This document shows positions 16,092 through 22,964 of a stretch of DNA of 23,600 nucleotides, one piece after another. Position 1 is the stretch's first letter; every line of letters begins with the position of its first letter. Where the stretch lies: the NCBI GenBank assembly GCA_003646995.1, contig QMLZ01000021.1, positions 1 through 23,600 of the forward strand, given 5' to 3'. Under the pieces are notes generated by a model. It saw only the letters and a program-made list of their open reading frames with translations, was not told the origin of the DNA and ran no database searches. This DNA is from Deltaproteobacteria bacterium (GTDB lineage Bacteria > Desulfobacterota > DSM-4660 > Desulfatiglandales > Desulfatiglandaceae). Made by a program: the position numbers and the translations under genes.

Positions 16092-17038
16092 TCAACCACC
16101 CTCTCCCTGAGCAGATTTTCCATTTGATCCAATACCGGAGCGCACTTTTCCAGGGGAAGCTCGAATAGGGCCAATATCTCACCAACCGCATGCCTAACCT
16201 CTGCCAGGCAGGAAGAAAACTTTTCAGGGCCAATCCCAAGTCTTGTATAAGCTTGTTCCATCATACGGTGAGCCCGGGCCCCGTTAGGCTTCATGACGCT
16301 GGGAAGGAGCGCAGAGACCCAGGATGCCTTGGCCAGTGTTTCAGAGAGACCCAATTCCTCCATTTTTTCCCATTCCAAGTTGTGCCCGCCTATATAACAC
16401 ACCATATCCTCGGGCAGGTTCCAGGATTGGGCAATCCAGGCTCCTGCCTGCCCATGGTCCCATCCAAATTGCTTCCTTTCAATGTCTGATAATCGCATCT
16501 CACTATTTTTCCAATGCTCAACTACAGGCTCGTAATATTCTTGCCATGCTGTTAAAAGCACTGGCAGGGCAATATCGTTAAGAAGAGTCGCAGTAAAGGT
16601 ATCATCCAAATTCCCTACTTGGGATCTCTTTGCCATGGCCCTAGCAAACATGGCCTTTAAGAGGGAATCTATCCAGAAGGCCTCGTGGTCGAAAATAGCG
16701 GAATCAGGTTTGGGGATGCCCTCCATTGTCGCGTAGGCAAGCACAATGGACTTTACATGCTTAAACCCGAGAAGTGTAATTGCATGACGCACGTTGGTGG
16801 CTGGCCTTCTTAAACCGAAAAGGGGAGAATTTACTGTTTTAATCAACTTCGCCAAAATGCCAGCCTCGGAAGAAATGAGTCTCACAAGCTTATTCACATC
16901 AGGCTCAGACATATTTAACTCGTTTATTAGACGAGTTATGGCCGAAGGCAGCGGCGGAATATCGATTTCATTGAACATGGATGCAAAGTTGCCCTTTGCC
17001 ACTGCGGCATGTCTCTTTATCCTGGCAAGAATCCCCAC
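16088..17038 (-). CDS. HDOD-domain signalling protein
   Basis: This 316-residue soluble protein consists mainly of an HDOD domain (about residues 22-220): IPPLPSAITRLINELNM, DVNKLVRLISSEAGILAKLI, VNSPLFGLRRPATNVRHAIT and LLGFKHVKSIVLA are the typical blocks, followed by the degenerate metal-dependent phosphohydrolase region (TATLLNDIALPVLL). HDOD proteins lack the catalytic HD residues and act as regulatory adaptors, often near cyclic-dinucleotide or chemotaxis systems, but no such partner gene is in the window. There is no GGDEF, EAL or receiver domain. The start is a GTG at 17038 with GAGGA upstream (spacing about 11). It is the first gene of a two-gene unit with the HPP membrane protein and is divergent from the PHP-UvrD gene, sharing a 231-base intergenic region that contains a tandem repeat. 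Confidence 0.86.
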   Translation of the reverse strand: MGILARIKRHAAVAKGNFASMFNEIDIPPLPSAITRLINELNMSEPDVNKLVRLISSEAGILAKLIKTVNSPLFGLRRPATNVRHAITLLGFKHVKSIVLAYATMEGIPKPDSAIFDHEAFWIDSLLKAMFARAMAKRSQVGNLDDTFTATLLNDIALPVLLTAWQEYYEPVVEHWKNSEMRLSDIERKQFGWDHGQAGAWIAQSWNLPEDMVCYIGGHNLEWEKMEELGLSETLAKASWVSALLPSVMKPNGARAHRMMEQAYTRLGIGPEKFSSCLAEVRHAVGEILALFELPLEKCAPVLDQMENLLRERVVE

Positions 17039-17094
17039 TTCCTTTTATTCCTCTTGTTAGCTCGTATCACTAGGGCCCAGGTTCTGATATCAAC

Positions 17095-17114
17095 TTATCT
17101 TAAGTTATCTTAAG
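17095..17114. repeat. Tandem duplicate of TTATCTTAAG (possible operator)
   Basis: Two perfect head-to-tail copies of the 10-base unit TTATCTTAAG lie at 17095-17104 and 17105-17114, between the divergent HDOD and PHP-UvrD genes and about 57 bases upstream of the HDOD start. A 10-base period puts both copies on the same face of the helix, as in some cooperative regulator sites. No regulator can be named. Confidence 0.45.
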
Positions 17115-17269
17115 GGGCCTTCTTATGAATATATTGCCACTTACCAACGAGGTTCCCATATGGGCGAAACGGACACATCCAAAGCTTATCACCCAAAAAC
17201 ATCCTCCCGATTTTTTATCGGTAAGAAAGTGTCTTGACATGAGAGTCTCACTGTTGTTTTTTGACATAC

Positions 17270-20200
17270 ATGAAATTCGTAGCCGACCTTCACATTCATT
17301 CGAGATATTCTAGAGCCACATCCAAGGGGCTTAATCCTGAAGAGCTTTCCCTCTGGGCACTAAAAAAGGGCATCAAAGTTGTGGGGACCGGAGATTTCAC
17401 CCACCCCGCGTGGCTAGACGAGCTAAAGCAGAAGTTAATAGCTGCCGCTCCTGGCCTTTACCGCCTTAAGCCGGAGCTTGACCACGCTGTGGACGAGAAA
17501 ACACCTGCAGCATGTAGGGGTGAAGTCCTGTTCATACTCAGTGGAGAGATAAGTTGCATATACAAGAAAAATGGAAAGACCCGGAAGCTTCATCATCTCA
17601 TCCTAATGCCTGATTTTGACAGTGTAGAGCGCCTAAACCGAAAACTGGAAACTGTTGGGAATATAACTTCCGATGGAAGACCTATATTGGGCCTTGACTC
17701 TCGGGACCTGCTTGAGCTGGTACTTGAGGCAGATGAGAGATCCTTTTTCATCCCTGCCCACATCTGGACGCCGTGGTTTTCCCTATTTGGTTCAAAGTCG
17801 GGCTTTGATCACCTTGAAGAGTGTTTCGAGGATCTTTCCAACCATATCCACGCCCTGGAAACCGGGCTTTCTTCTGATCCACCGATGAATCGGCTGTTGA
17901 CCGCGCTGGACGAATATATCTTGGTGTCCAACTCCGACGCCCACTCTGCCTCCAAGCTAGGCCGAGAGGCAAACCTCTTCCATACAGAGCTTGACTATCC
18001 GTCCATGATCAAAGCTATGACTGATGGCGAAGGCTTCATTGGAACCATTGAATTCTTCCCCGAGGAGGGTAAGTACCACCTCGATGGACACCGAAAATGC
18101 GGGGTCAGGCTGAACCCACGGGAAACCAGACAAAACCAGGGGATATGTCCTGAATGCGGGAAACCTCTTACTGTTGGAGTTCTTCACCGGGTATACGAGC
18201 TTGCCGACAGGGAAGAGCCCGTATTGAGCAAGGATTTCGTGAGCCTGATCCCGCTGCCTGAGATGATCTCAGAGATATTACGCTGCGGCCCTGGAGCCAA
18301 GAAGGTAACCAGCACATACGAGAACCTTCTGCAAAAATTGGGCCCCGAAATGTTCATACTCATGGATGCACCTTTGGATTCCCTTGAAGAACACGGCGGC
18401 CCACTGCTAAGAGAAGCCGTCGCTAGGATGCGCACCGGCCGAGTTATCCGGGAACCCGGCTTTGACGGCGAGTATGGCAGAATCAGGCTCTTTGAAAAGC
18501 ATGAACTTGACTCACTTTTAGGTCAAACGACCCTTTTCCACATTGATACACCAACCAGTAAACCTTCTGTCTCAGGTGAGCCTCTAGCAGTACCGCATAC
18601 CGGAAAGTACGATTTTACCAAAAAGGCCCGGGCAGAGCATGGACATACAGATACCATCTTAGCCCCGCTCAACAAAGAGCAGCGCCATGCTGTTATCTTT
18701 GGTACTGGGCACATATTGGTTAAGGCAGGTCCGGGGACCGGCAAAACCATGACCCTCACCCATAGAATCGCCTATCTGCTCAAGGAAAAAATCGCCAATC
18801 CTGATCAAATTCTTGCCCTTACCTTTACCCGAAAGGCTGCCCAGGAGATGAGATCCAGGCTTCAAAAACTTGTGGGAGAGGGCCTGTGTGGCCAGCTGAA
18901 TATTACAACATTTCATAGCCTTTGCCTTGAAATCCTCAAGGCCCAAGGCGAAAAGGCGAATTTACCTTCTCCCTTGCTGTTGTGCGGGGAAACGGACTCC
19001 ATCCGCCTTTGCAATAAGGTTCTAGATGAGTCTACCACCAGGAAACCGGGCCTTGCAAGGTTTCGGCGCGCCCTCTACAAGTATAAACTGCAGGACTGCC
19101 AGGCACAAAGCGCGGATGTTGACGGTATCGCGACGGCATTGCTTGAGCAATATCAAAATGGACTCAGGCAATTAGGCATGCTGGATCTTGACGACTTGGA
19201 GATAGAGGCCTTCAAGTTACTGGAAAGGCATGAAAGCGTGAGGAATGCTTACGGGTCAAAGTTCAGGTGGATATTTGTTGATGAATACCAGGACACCAAT
19301 CCTGTGCAAGCAGCGATGGTAAGGATGCTAGTGGAATCAGGGGCAAGCAATCTCTTTGCAATCGGAGATCCCGATCAGGCAATATATGGATTTAGAGGGG
19401 CAGATGTAACAATCTTTCACAGGTTCATGCAAGATTTCCCCGGGGCCACTGTTCTTACCCTTCGAAAAAGTTACCGGTCCACAGGAAAGATCCTCCAGGC
19501 ATCAGCCGCAGTACTTGGCAACACAGACGCGCTGGAGTCCCAGATAGGGGATGGCGAAAATATCCTCTTGGCCCATTGTGCCACTGAAGCAGAAGAAGCT
19601 GAAATGGTAGTAGAAGCCATTGAAAGGCTTATGGGCGGTGTATCGTATTTTTCACTGGACAGCGGGCGGGTGGATTCTTCTGTGGAGGCCGAAGAACTGA
19701 CATTTGCTGACTTCGCAGTGCTCTATAGGCTGAATGCCCAGGCGGCCGCCCTTAAAGAGGCGTTGGGCCGCAGGGGTATTCCATTTTCAGTTACTGGGGA
19801 TGCTCCTTTGGTGGAACGTTTCCCCGTAAACATTTTATGGCGTTTCCTCCAGTTCATCTCCAATCCCAATAACACATATTATAGAGAGGCTTACGAAGAT
19901 CTAAAGAGGGAATACGATGTCGTGGGCCCCGACCGAATGGATGCGAACGTGCCAACCCGGATTCGGATAGAGGAGATGGTCCAGTGGGCAGTTGAAAGGC
20001 ACCAATGGAGAGAGTTGGCCGAAGAGGACCAAGAGGTCCTAAGGCGTTTTTCACTGATCGCCAGAGAGCACAAGGGAGGCCTGGAAGAGTTTCTGGAAAT
20101 GCTGTCCCTGGAGCGGGGTATTGATCATGGTGTGTTGCTGGGAGATAGGGTTGCCTTGATGACCCTTCACGGGGCTAAAGGGCTCCAGTGGCCCGTAGTG

Positions 20201-20473
20201 TTTATTGTCGGGTGCGAAGAAGGTCTCATCCCTTGCACCTTGTTCGGTGGCAAGGATGGCACAGAGGAGGCAAGACTCCTATATGTGGGAATGACAAGGG
20301 CTGAAAGGCTTTTGATCTTATCGTGGGTAGGCAAACGGAAACTTGATGGCCGGCTTCTCAAGGGTGAGCAGTCACCCCTGTTGCAAAGAATATCCTCTTC
20401 GCTGGTATCACCACTTAGGCGTTCCGGGTGGAAGCCTAAGCCCAGGGCCCATCAACAGCTAAATCTCTTTTAA
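17270..20473 (+). CDS. Endonuclease Q-like PHP nuclease fused to UvrD/PcrA-type helicase
   Basis: One 1067-residue reading frame with two enzymes. Residues 1-420 form a PHP domain: DLHIHS (6-11), GTGDFTHP (39-46), GEIS with E93, HH (108-109), PAHIW with H164, ETG with E198 and NSDAHS with D223/H225, i.e. all expected metal ligands. A zinc-finger-like region follows (H274, C277, C293-x-x-C296). This is the layout of Endonuclease Q, which nicks DNA 5' of deaminated bases and abasic sites. Residues about 465-1060 are an SF1A helicase: AGPGTGKT (486-493), TFTRKAAQEM, DEYQD (671-675), GDPDQAIYGFRGAD (699-712), LHGAKGLQWP (966-975) and LLYVGMTRAERL (1003-1014). A TTG nine bases upstream is in frame, but the ATG at 17270 begins the family homology; no strong ribosome-binding site is seen. 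Coupled incision and unwinding of damaged DNA is the inferred role. The two domains could also have been annotated separately; the frame between them is continuous. Confidence 0.9.
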   Translation: MKFVADLHIHSRYSRATSKGLNPEELSLWALKKGIKVVGTGDFTHPAWLDELKQKLIAAAPGLYRLKPELDHAVDEKTPAACRGEVLFILSGEISCIYKKNGKTRKLHHLILMPDFDSVERLNRKLETVGNITSDGRPILGLDSRDLLELVLEADERSFFIPAHIWTPWFSLFGSKSGFDHLEECFEDLSNHIHALETGLSSDPPMNRLLTALDEYILVSNSDAHSASKLGREANLFHTELDYPSMIKAMTDGEGFIGTIEFFPEEGKYHLDGHRKCGVRLNPRETRQNQGICPECGKPLTVGVLHRVYELADREEPVLSKDFVSLIPLPEMISEILRCGPGAKKVTSTYENLLQKLGPEMFILMDAPLDSLEEHGGPLLREAVARMRTGRVIREPGFDGEYGRIRLFEKHELDSLLGQTTLFHIDTPTSKPSVSGEPLAVPHTGKYDFTKKARAEHGHTDTILAPLNKEQRHAVIFGTGHILVKAGPGTGKTMTLTHRIAYLLKEKIANPDQILALTFTRKAAQEMRSRLQKLVGEGLCGQLNITTFHSLCLEILKAQGEKANLPSPLLLCGETDSIRLCNKVLDESTTRKPGLARFRRALYKYKLQDCQAQSADVDGIATALLEQYQNGLRQLGMLDLDDLEIEAFKLLERHESVRNAYGSKFRWIFVDEYQDTNPVQAAMVRMLVESGASNLFAIGDPDQAIYGFRGADVTIFHRFMQDFPGATVLTLRKSYRSTGKILQASAAVLGNTDALESQIGDGENILLAHCATEAEEAEMVVEAIERLMGGVSYFSLDSGRVDSSVEAEELTFADFAVLYRLNAQAAALKEALGRRGIPFSVTGDAPLVERFPVNILWRFLQFISNPNNTYYREAYEDLKREYDVVGPDRMDANVPTRIRIEEMVQWAVERHQWRELAEEDQEVLRRFSLIAREHKGGLEEFLEMLSLERGIDHGVLLGDRVALMTLHGAKGLQWPVVFIVGCEEGLIPCTLFGGKDGTEEARLLYVGMTRAERLLILSWVGKRKLDGRLLKGEQSPLLQRISSSLVSPLRRSGWKPKPRAHQQLNLF

Positions 20474-21765
20474 TGCTTAAATGCCCTCTGACCAGTGAAT
20501 ACCATGGTAACCTTGGGCTCTGCCTCGTTGCATGCCTCAATCACCTCGAAGTCCCGCAGAGAACCGCCGGGCTGAACCACCGCGGTTATCCCTTCCCGTA
20601 TTGCCACATCAACGCCATCGCGGAAGGGAAAAAACGCATCTGATACCATGCATGCACCGATGAGGCCGCCCTTATTTTTCCTTGTTTCCTCGTCTATTTC
20701 CTCAAGCAGTGCCCTATCTTTTTTGCCTCTTTCCACCTCCAGCTGTAGGTTTTTATATGGTATCCCATGTCTCCTAAAGCAAAGCGCATCGGCATACTTT
20801 GTATAGGCCTTGAAAATGGCGATCTCTGCCACTCCCACCCTGTCCTGCTCGCCCGTGCCAATGCCCACAGTCACCCCATCCTTCACATAAATAACCGAGT
20901 TTGACGTGATCCCCTGTTCCACTTGCCAGCCAAACAACATGTCAGCAAGTTCCTTTTCCGTGGGTTCCCTCTCTATAACGTATGTTTTTCCCTTGTATTC
21001 CGCTTTTGCGAGGGTGAAGTCTTTCGCCGTTTTTATGGGGTTTAAAGGAGATTGCTGTACAATTATTCCTCCGTCTATTAGACTCTTGAAGTCCACAAAC
21101 CTCATGTCCGCATACTTTCTGAGCCTGTCCATGTTCGGAACCTTTATTATTCGTAGGTTGGCTCTCTGGGCCAGTACATCCACTGTGCCCTCCTCATAGT
21201 CCGGGGCAGCAACCACCTCAAGGTAATTCTGGGAGACAAGCTCCGCCGTATCCTTGTCTATTGGTTTGTTGAAAAGCGCACATCCACCAAAGGCGGCAAT
21301 TCGATCCGCCATGTTCGCCCTGTCGTAGGCTTGTGCCAGCGTTTGGCCGTATGCCACACCGCATGGGTTATTATGTTTGACAATAACTACCGCTGGCCTT
21401 GGCTCAAGATACCTCATGATATTGAGCGCGTTGTCCACGTCAGTGAGATTGATCTTGCCCGGATGTTTGCCGCTTTGTATCATGTGGTCTTCGGTCAAGG
21501 CGGAAACAAGTCCAAGGCCAGGGCGAATGAATTCACATCCCCCTAAGACCAAATTTCCGTTTACAAGCTCGTAAAGGGCTGCTTCCTGTCCCGGGTTTTC
21601 GCCGTAGCGCAGCCCTTTCTCGATTAACTCTCCTGTCTTGTTATCTTTAATCTTCCATGACCGCTTCCGGTAAACCAATACCTGATCTCCGAAGGATATT
21701 TTCATTTCAGAAGGGAAGTGGTCATCCATGACCGTGCGGTACATCTTTTTTAGATCCTCATTCAT
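20470..21765 (-). CDS. purH: Free-standing AICAR formyltransferase (PurH C-terminal domain type)
   Basis: A 431-residue protein matching only the transformylase half of bifunctional PurH, which transfers a formyl group from 10-formyl-tetrahydrofolate to AICAR in late purine synthesis. Motifs: RYGENPGQ (53-60, PurH usually has NPHQ), VIVKHNNPCGVA with the catalytic Lys-His pair K130-H131, RIAAFGG, and the C-terminal block SDAFFPFRDGVDVAI, TAVVQPGGSLRDFEVI and FTGQRAF. The MGS-like IMP cyclohydrolase domain of about 200 residues is absent, so ring closure must be done by another protein not in this window. A strong GGAGGAG precedes the ATG by three bases. Its stop overlaps that of the convergent PHP-UvrD gene. 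Upstream, on the same strand, folE2 lies 225 bases away across a leader that looks structured. The enzyme family is firm; whether it also has cyclohydrolase activity is doubtful. Confidence 0.9.
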   Translation of the reverse strand: MNEDLKKMYRTVMDDHFPSEMKISFGDQVLVYRKRSWKIKDNKTGELIEKGLRYGENPGQEAALYELVNGNLVLGGCEFIRPGLGLVSALTEDHMIQSGKHPGKINLTDVDNALNIMRYLEPRPAVVIVKHNNPCGVAYGQTLAQAYDRANMADRIAAFGGCALFNKPIDKDTAELVSQNYLEVVAAPDYEEGTVDVLAQRANLRIIKVPNMDRLRKYADMRFVDFKSLIDGGIIVQQSPLNPIKTAKDFTLAKAEYKGKTYVIEREPTEKELADMLFGWQVEQGITSNSVIYVKDGVTVGIGTGEQDRVGVAEIAIFKAYTKYADALCFRRHGIPYKNLQLEVERGKKDRALLEEIDEETRKNKGGLIGACMVSDAFFPFRDGVDVAIREGITAVVQPGGSLRDFEVIEACNEAEPKVTMVFTGQRAFKH

Positions 21766-21768
21766 GAT

Positions 21769-21790
21769 CTCCTCCAGTGAATGCTGGGGG
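21769..21790 (-). promoter_or_regulatory. Hairpin that could mask the purH ribosome-binding site
   Basis: In the minus-strand RNA CCAG (21787-21784) can pair with CUGG (21777-21774) across a six-base loop, and the stem can extend by pairing CC (21789-21788) with GG (21772-21771) past a bulged A. The second arm overlaps the strong GGAGGAG ribosome-binding site (21775-21769). With the structured element just upstream, this could be an expression platform controlling translation. The stem is short and was judged by eye only. Confidence 0.35.
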
Positions 21791-21818
21791 CCGCCTATGT
21801 ACTTGTCCGTCTACCATG

Positions 21819-21907
21819 CCAATGGCAGGTCAACTGGCCCAAGATAATCTCCCCTTGGGTATCTGTGGCCTTGCGACCCCCTGCTTTTCAAGTATCTCTG
21901 CTATTGG
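21819..21907 (-). ncRNA. Candidate GEMM-I-like cyclic-dinucleotide riboswitch in the purH leader
   Basis: Reading the minus strand, CCAATAGCAG (21907-21898) pairs with CTGCCATTGG (21828-21819) in nine of ten positions and closes a domain of about 89 bases. Inside are, in GEMM-I order and spacing: GCA-x-A, a GAAA that could be the tetraloop of the first hairpin, GGTCGCAAGGCCACAG (GEMM-I consensus GGACGCAAAGCCACGG; 13 of 16 by eye), a second hairpin CCCAAG/CTTGGG, and CAGTTGACCTGCC (consensus CAGCCGGGCTGCC; 9 of 13). The first internal hairpin pairs poorly, so it may be a divergent or decaying copy. GEMM-I RNAs bind c-di-GMP, or 3',3'-cGAMP in some deltaproteobacteria. The element ends 54 bases before the purH start. 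No covariance model was run. Confidence 0.42.
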
Positions 21908-21990
21908 TGAATACTTGTCCTTGGTCTACTGGGGTTCAATCCCTTGGAATTCCCGCCTTGGATTTACCACCCGTCTTTCCAATTTACGCC

Positions 21991-22764
21991 TTACGCCTTG
22001 TGCTTTTCTATATATGCATAGGCGTTGTGATTGTGGATGGACTCGAAGTTTTCCGACTCAACAGCAAACCAGGTAATATTTGGATCACTGTTTAATTTAA
22101 GGGCTATCTCTCTCACTATATCCTCCACGAACCGGGGATTATCATATGCCTTTTCGGTCACGTATTTCTCGTCTTCCCTTTTGAGCACCGAATATACGTC
22201 ACAAGACGCCGATTTCTCCACGAGTTTAATCAAGTCCTCCAGCCACACGAATTTCTTGAAGCGAACCTGCAGCCTCACCTCCCCCCTTTGATTGTGTGCG
22301 CCGTAATCGCTTATTTCTTTAGAGCACGGGCAGAGAGTGCATATGGGAACGTAAATCATGGCGATCAAGTCGCTTCCTTTACTATTGAGGGAGCCCTTAA
22401 ATGTGCACTTGTACTCCATAAGACCTTCAGTGCGGGTCACTGGTGCAGGCTTGTTTATGAAATAGGGGAAAGTGATTTCCATGTGAGCGCTTTCAGCATT
22501 AAGCCTTTTTTTCATCTCTTCCAGTATGTCCGAAAAATTCTGGATAGATATCCTACGGTTATGCTCGTTTAAGATCTCAACGAAACGACTCATGTGGGTA
22601 CCCTTATACGTCTTGGGCAGGTTCACGTACATGTTGATCTCTGCAACGGTCTGCTGCTCACCCATGTCCTTATCTCTGACCGTGATCGGATATCTGATAC
22701 CCTTGACTCCAACCTGGTCAATATCTACATTTCTATAATCTTTGTGATTCTGAATGTCCTCCAT
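21991..22764 (-). CDS. folE2: GTP cyclohydrolase FolE2 (type IB, MptA-like)
   Basis: This 257-residue enzyme converts GTP to 7,8-dihydroneopterin triphosphate, the first step of folate (and often queuosine-type) pterin synthesis, using a family unrelated in sequence to FolE. The length equals that of the Neisseria enzyme. Key features are CTLCPCSKEISDYGAHNQRG (142-161), in which C147 corresponds to the metal-binding catalytic cysteine, the conserved HNQR, the NPRFVED glutamate near 214 and the C-terminal ESIHNHNAYA. FolE2 works with various divalent metals and in some bacteria replaces zinc-dependent FolE during zinc limitation, but no Zur-like box is evident here. GAGG precedes the ATG by about seven bases. 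It lies upstream of purH on the same strand, so a pterin/folate enzyme precedes a folate-using one. It is divergent from the DUF255 gene. Confidence 0.94.
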   Translation of the reverse strand: MEDIQNHKDYRNVDIDQVGVKGIRYPITVRDKDMGEQQTVAEINMYVNLPKTYKGTHMSRFVEILNEHNRRISIQNFSDILEEMKKRLNAESAHMEITFPYFINKPAPVTRTEGLMEYKCTFKGSLNSKGSDLIAMIYVPICTLCPCSKEISDYGAHNQRGEVRLQVRFKKFVWLEDLIKLVEKSASCDVYSVLKREDEKYVTEKAYDNPRFVEDIVREIALKLNSDPNITWFAVESENFESIHNHNAYAYIEKHKA

Positions 22765-22822
22765 AGGTGCCTCGCATGTGAAAAAATGTACGTTTCAACT
22801 AGCCGATTTAACGTGCAAAGTC

Positions 22823-22851
22823 AACATAAACAGTTTTTCCAGGTGATGCAA
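22823..22851 (-). promoter_or_regulatory. Possible folE2 promoter
   Basis: Reading the minus strand, TTGCAT (22851-22846) and TATGTT (22828-22823) are 17 bases apart, about 58 bases before the folE2 ATG. Both boxes are partial matches to the sigma70 consensus; spacing and position are the main support. Confidence 0.3.
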
Positions 22852-22884
22852 GCAAACAAAGAAATTTTCCGTATTTTTGCTTAA

Positions 22885-22913
22885 GTGAGCGTGATTATTT
22901 CCCTATTTATGAT
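22885..22913 (+). promoter_or_regulatory. Possible promoter of the DUF255 gene
   Basis: TATGAT (22908-22913) is a near-consensus -10 and GTGAGC (22885-22890), at 17-base spacing, a poor -35. It lies about 50 bases before the ATG at 22965 in the 200-base divergent region. Confidence 0.3.
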
Positions 22914-22964
22914 TTTTTCTGTTAGGATAAAGGATAGGCACTTGGACCAGGAAAGAAAAGAAAA

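Noticed and set aside
17207..17221. CCGAT-TTTTT-ATCGG hairpin upstream of the PHP-UvrD gene
   Set aside because: A 5-bp stem with no following T-run in a divergent region; too weak to call a terminator or operator.
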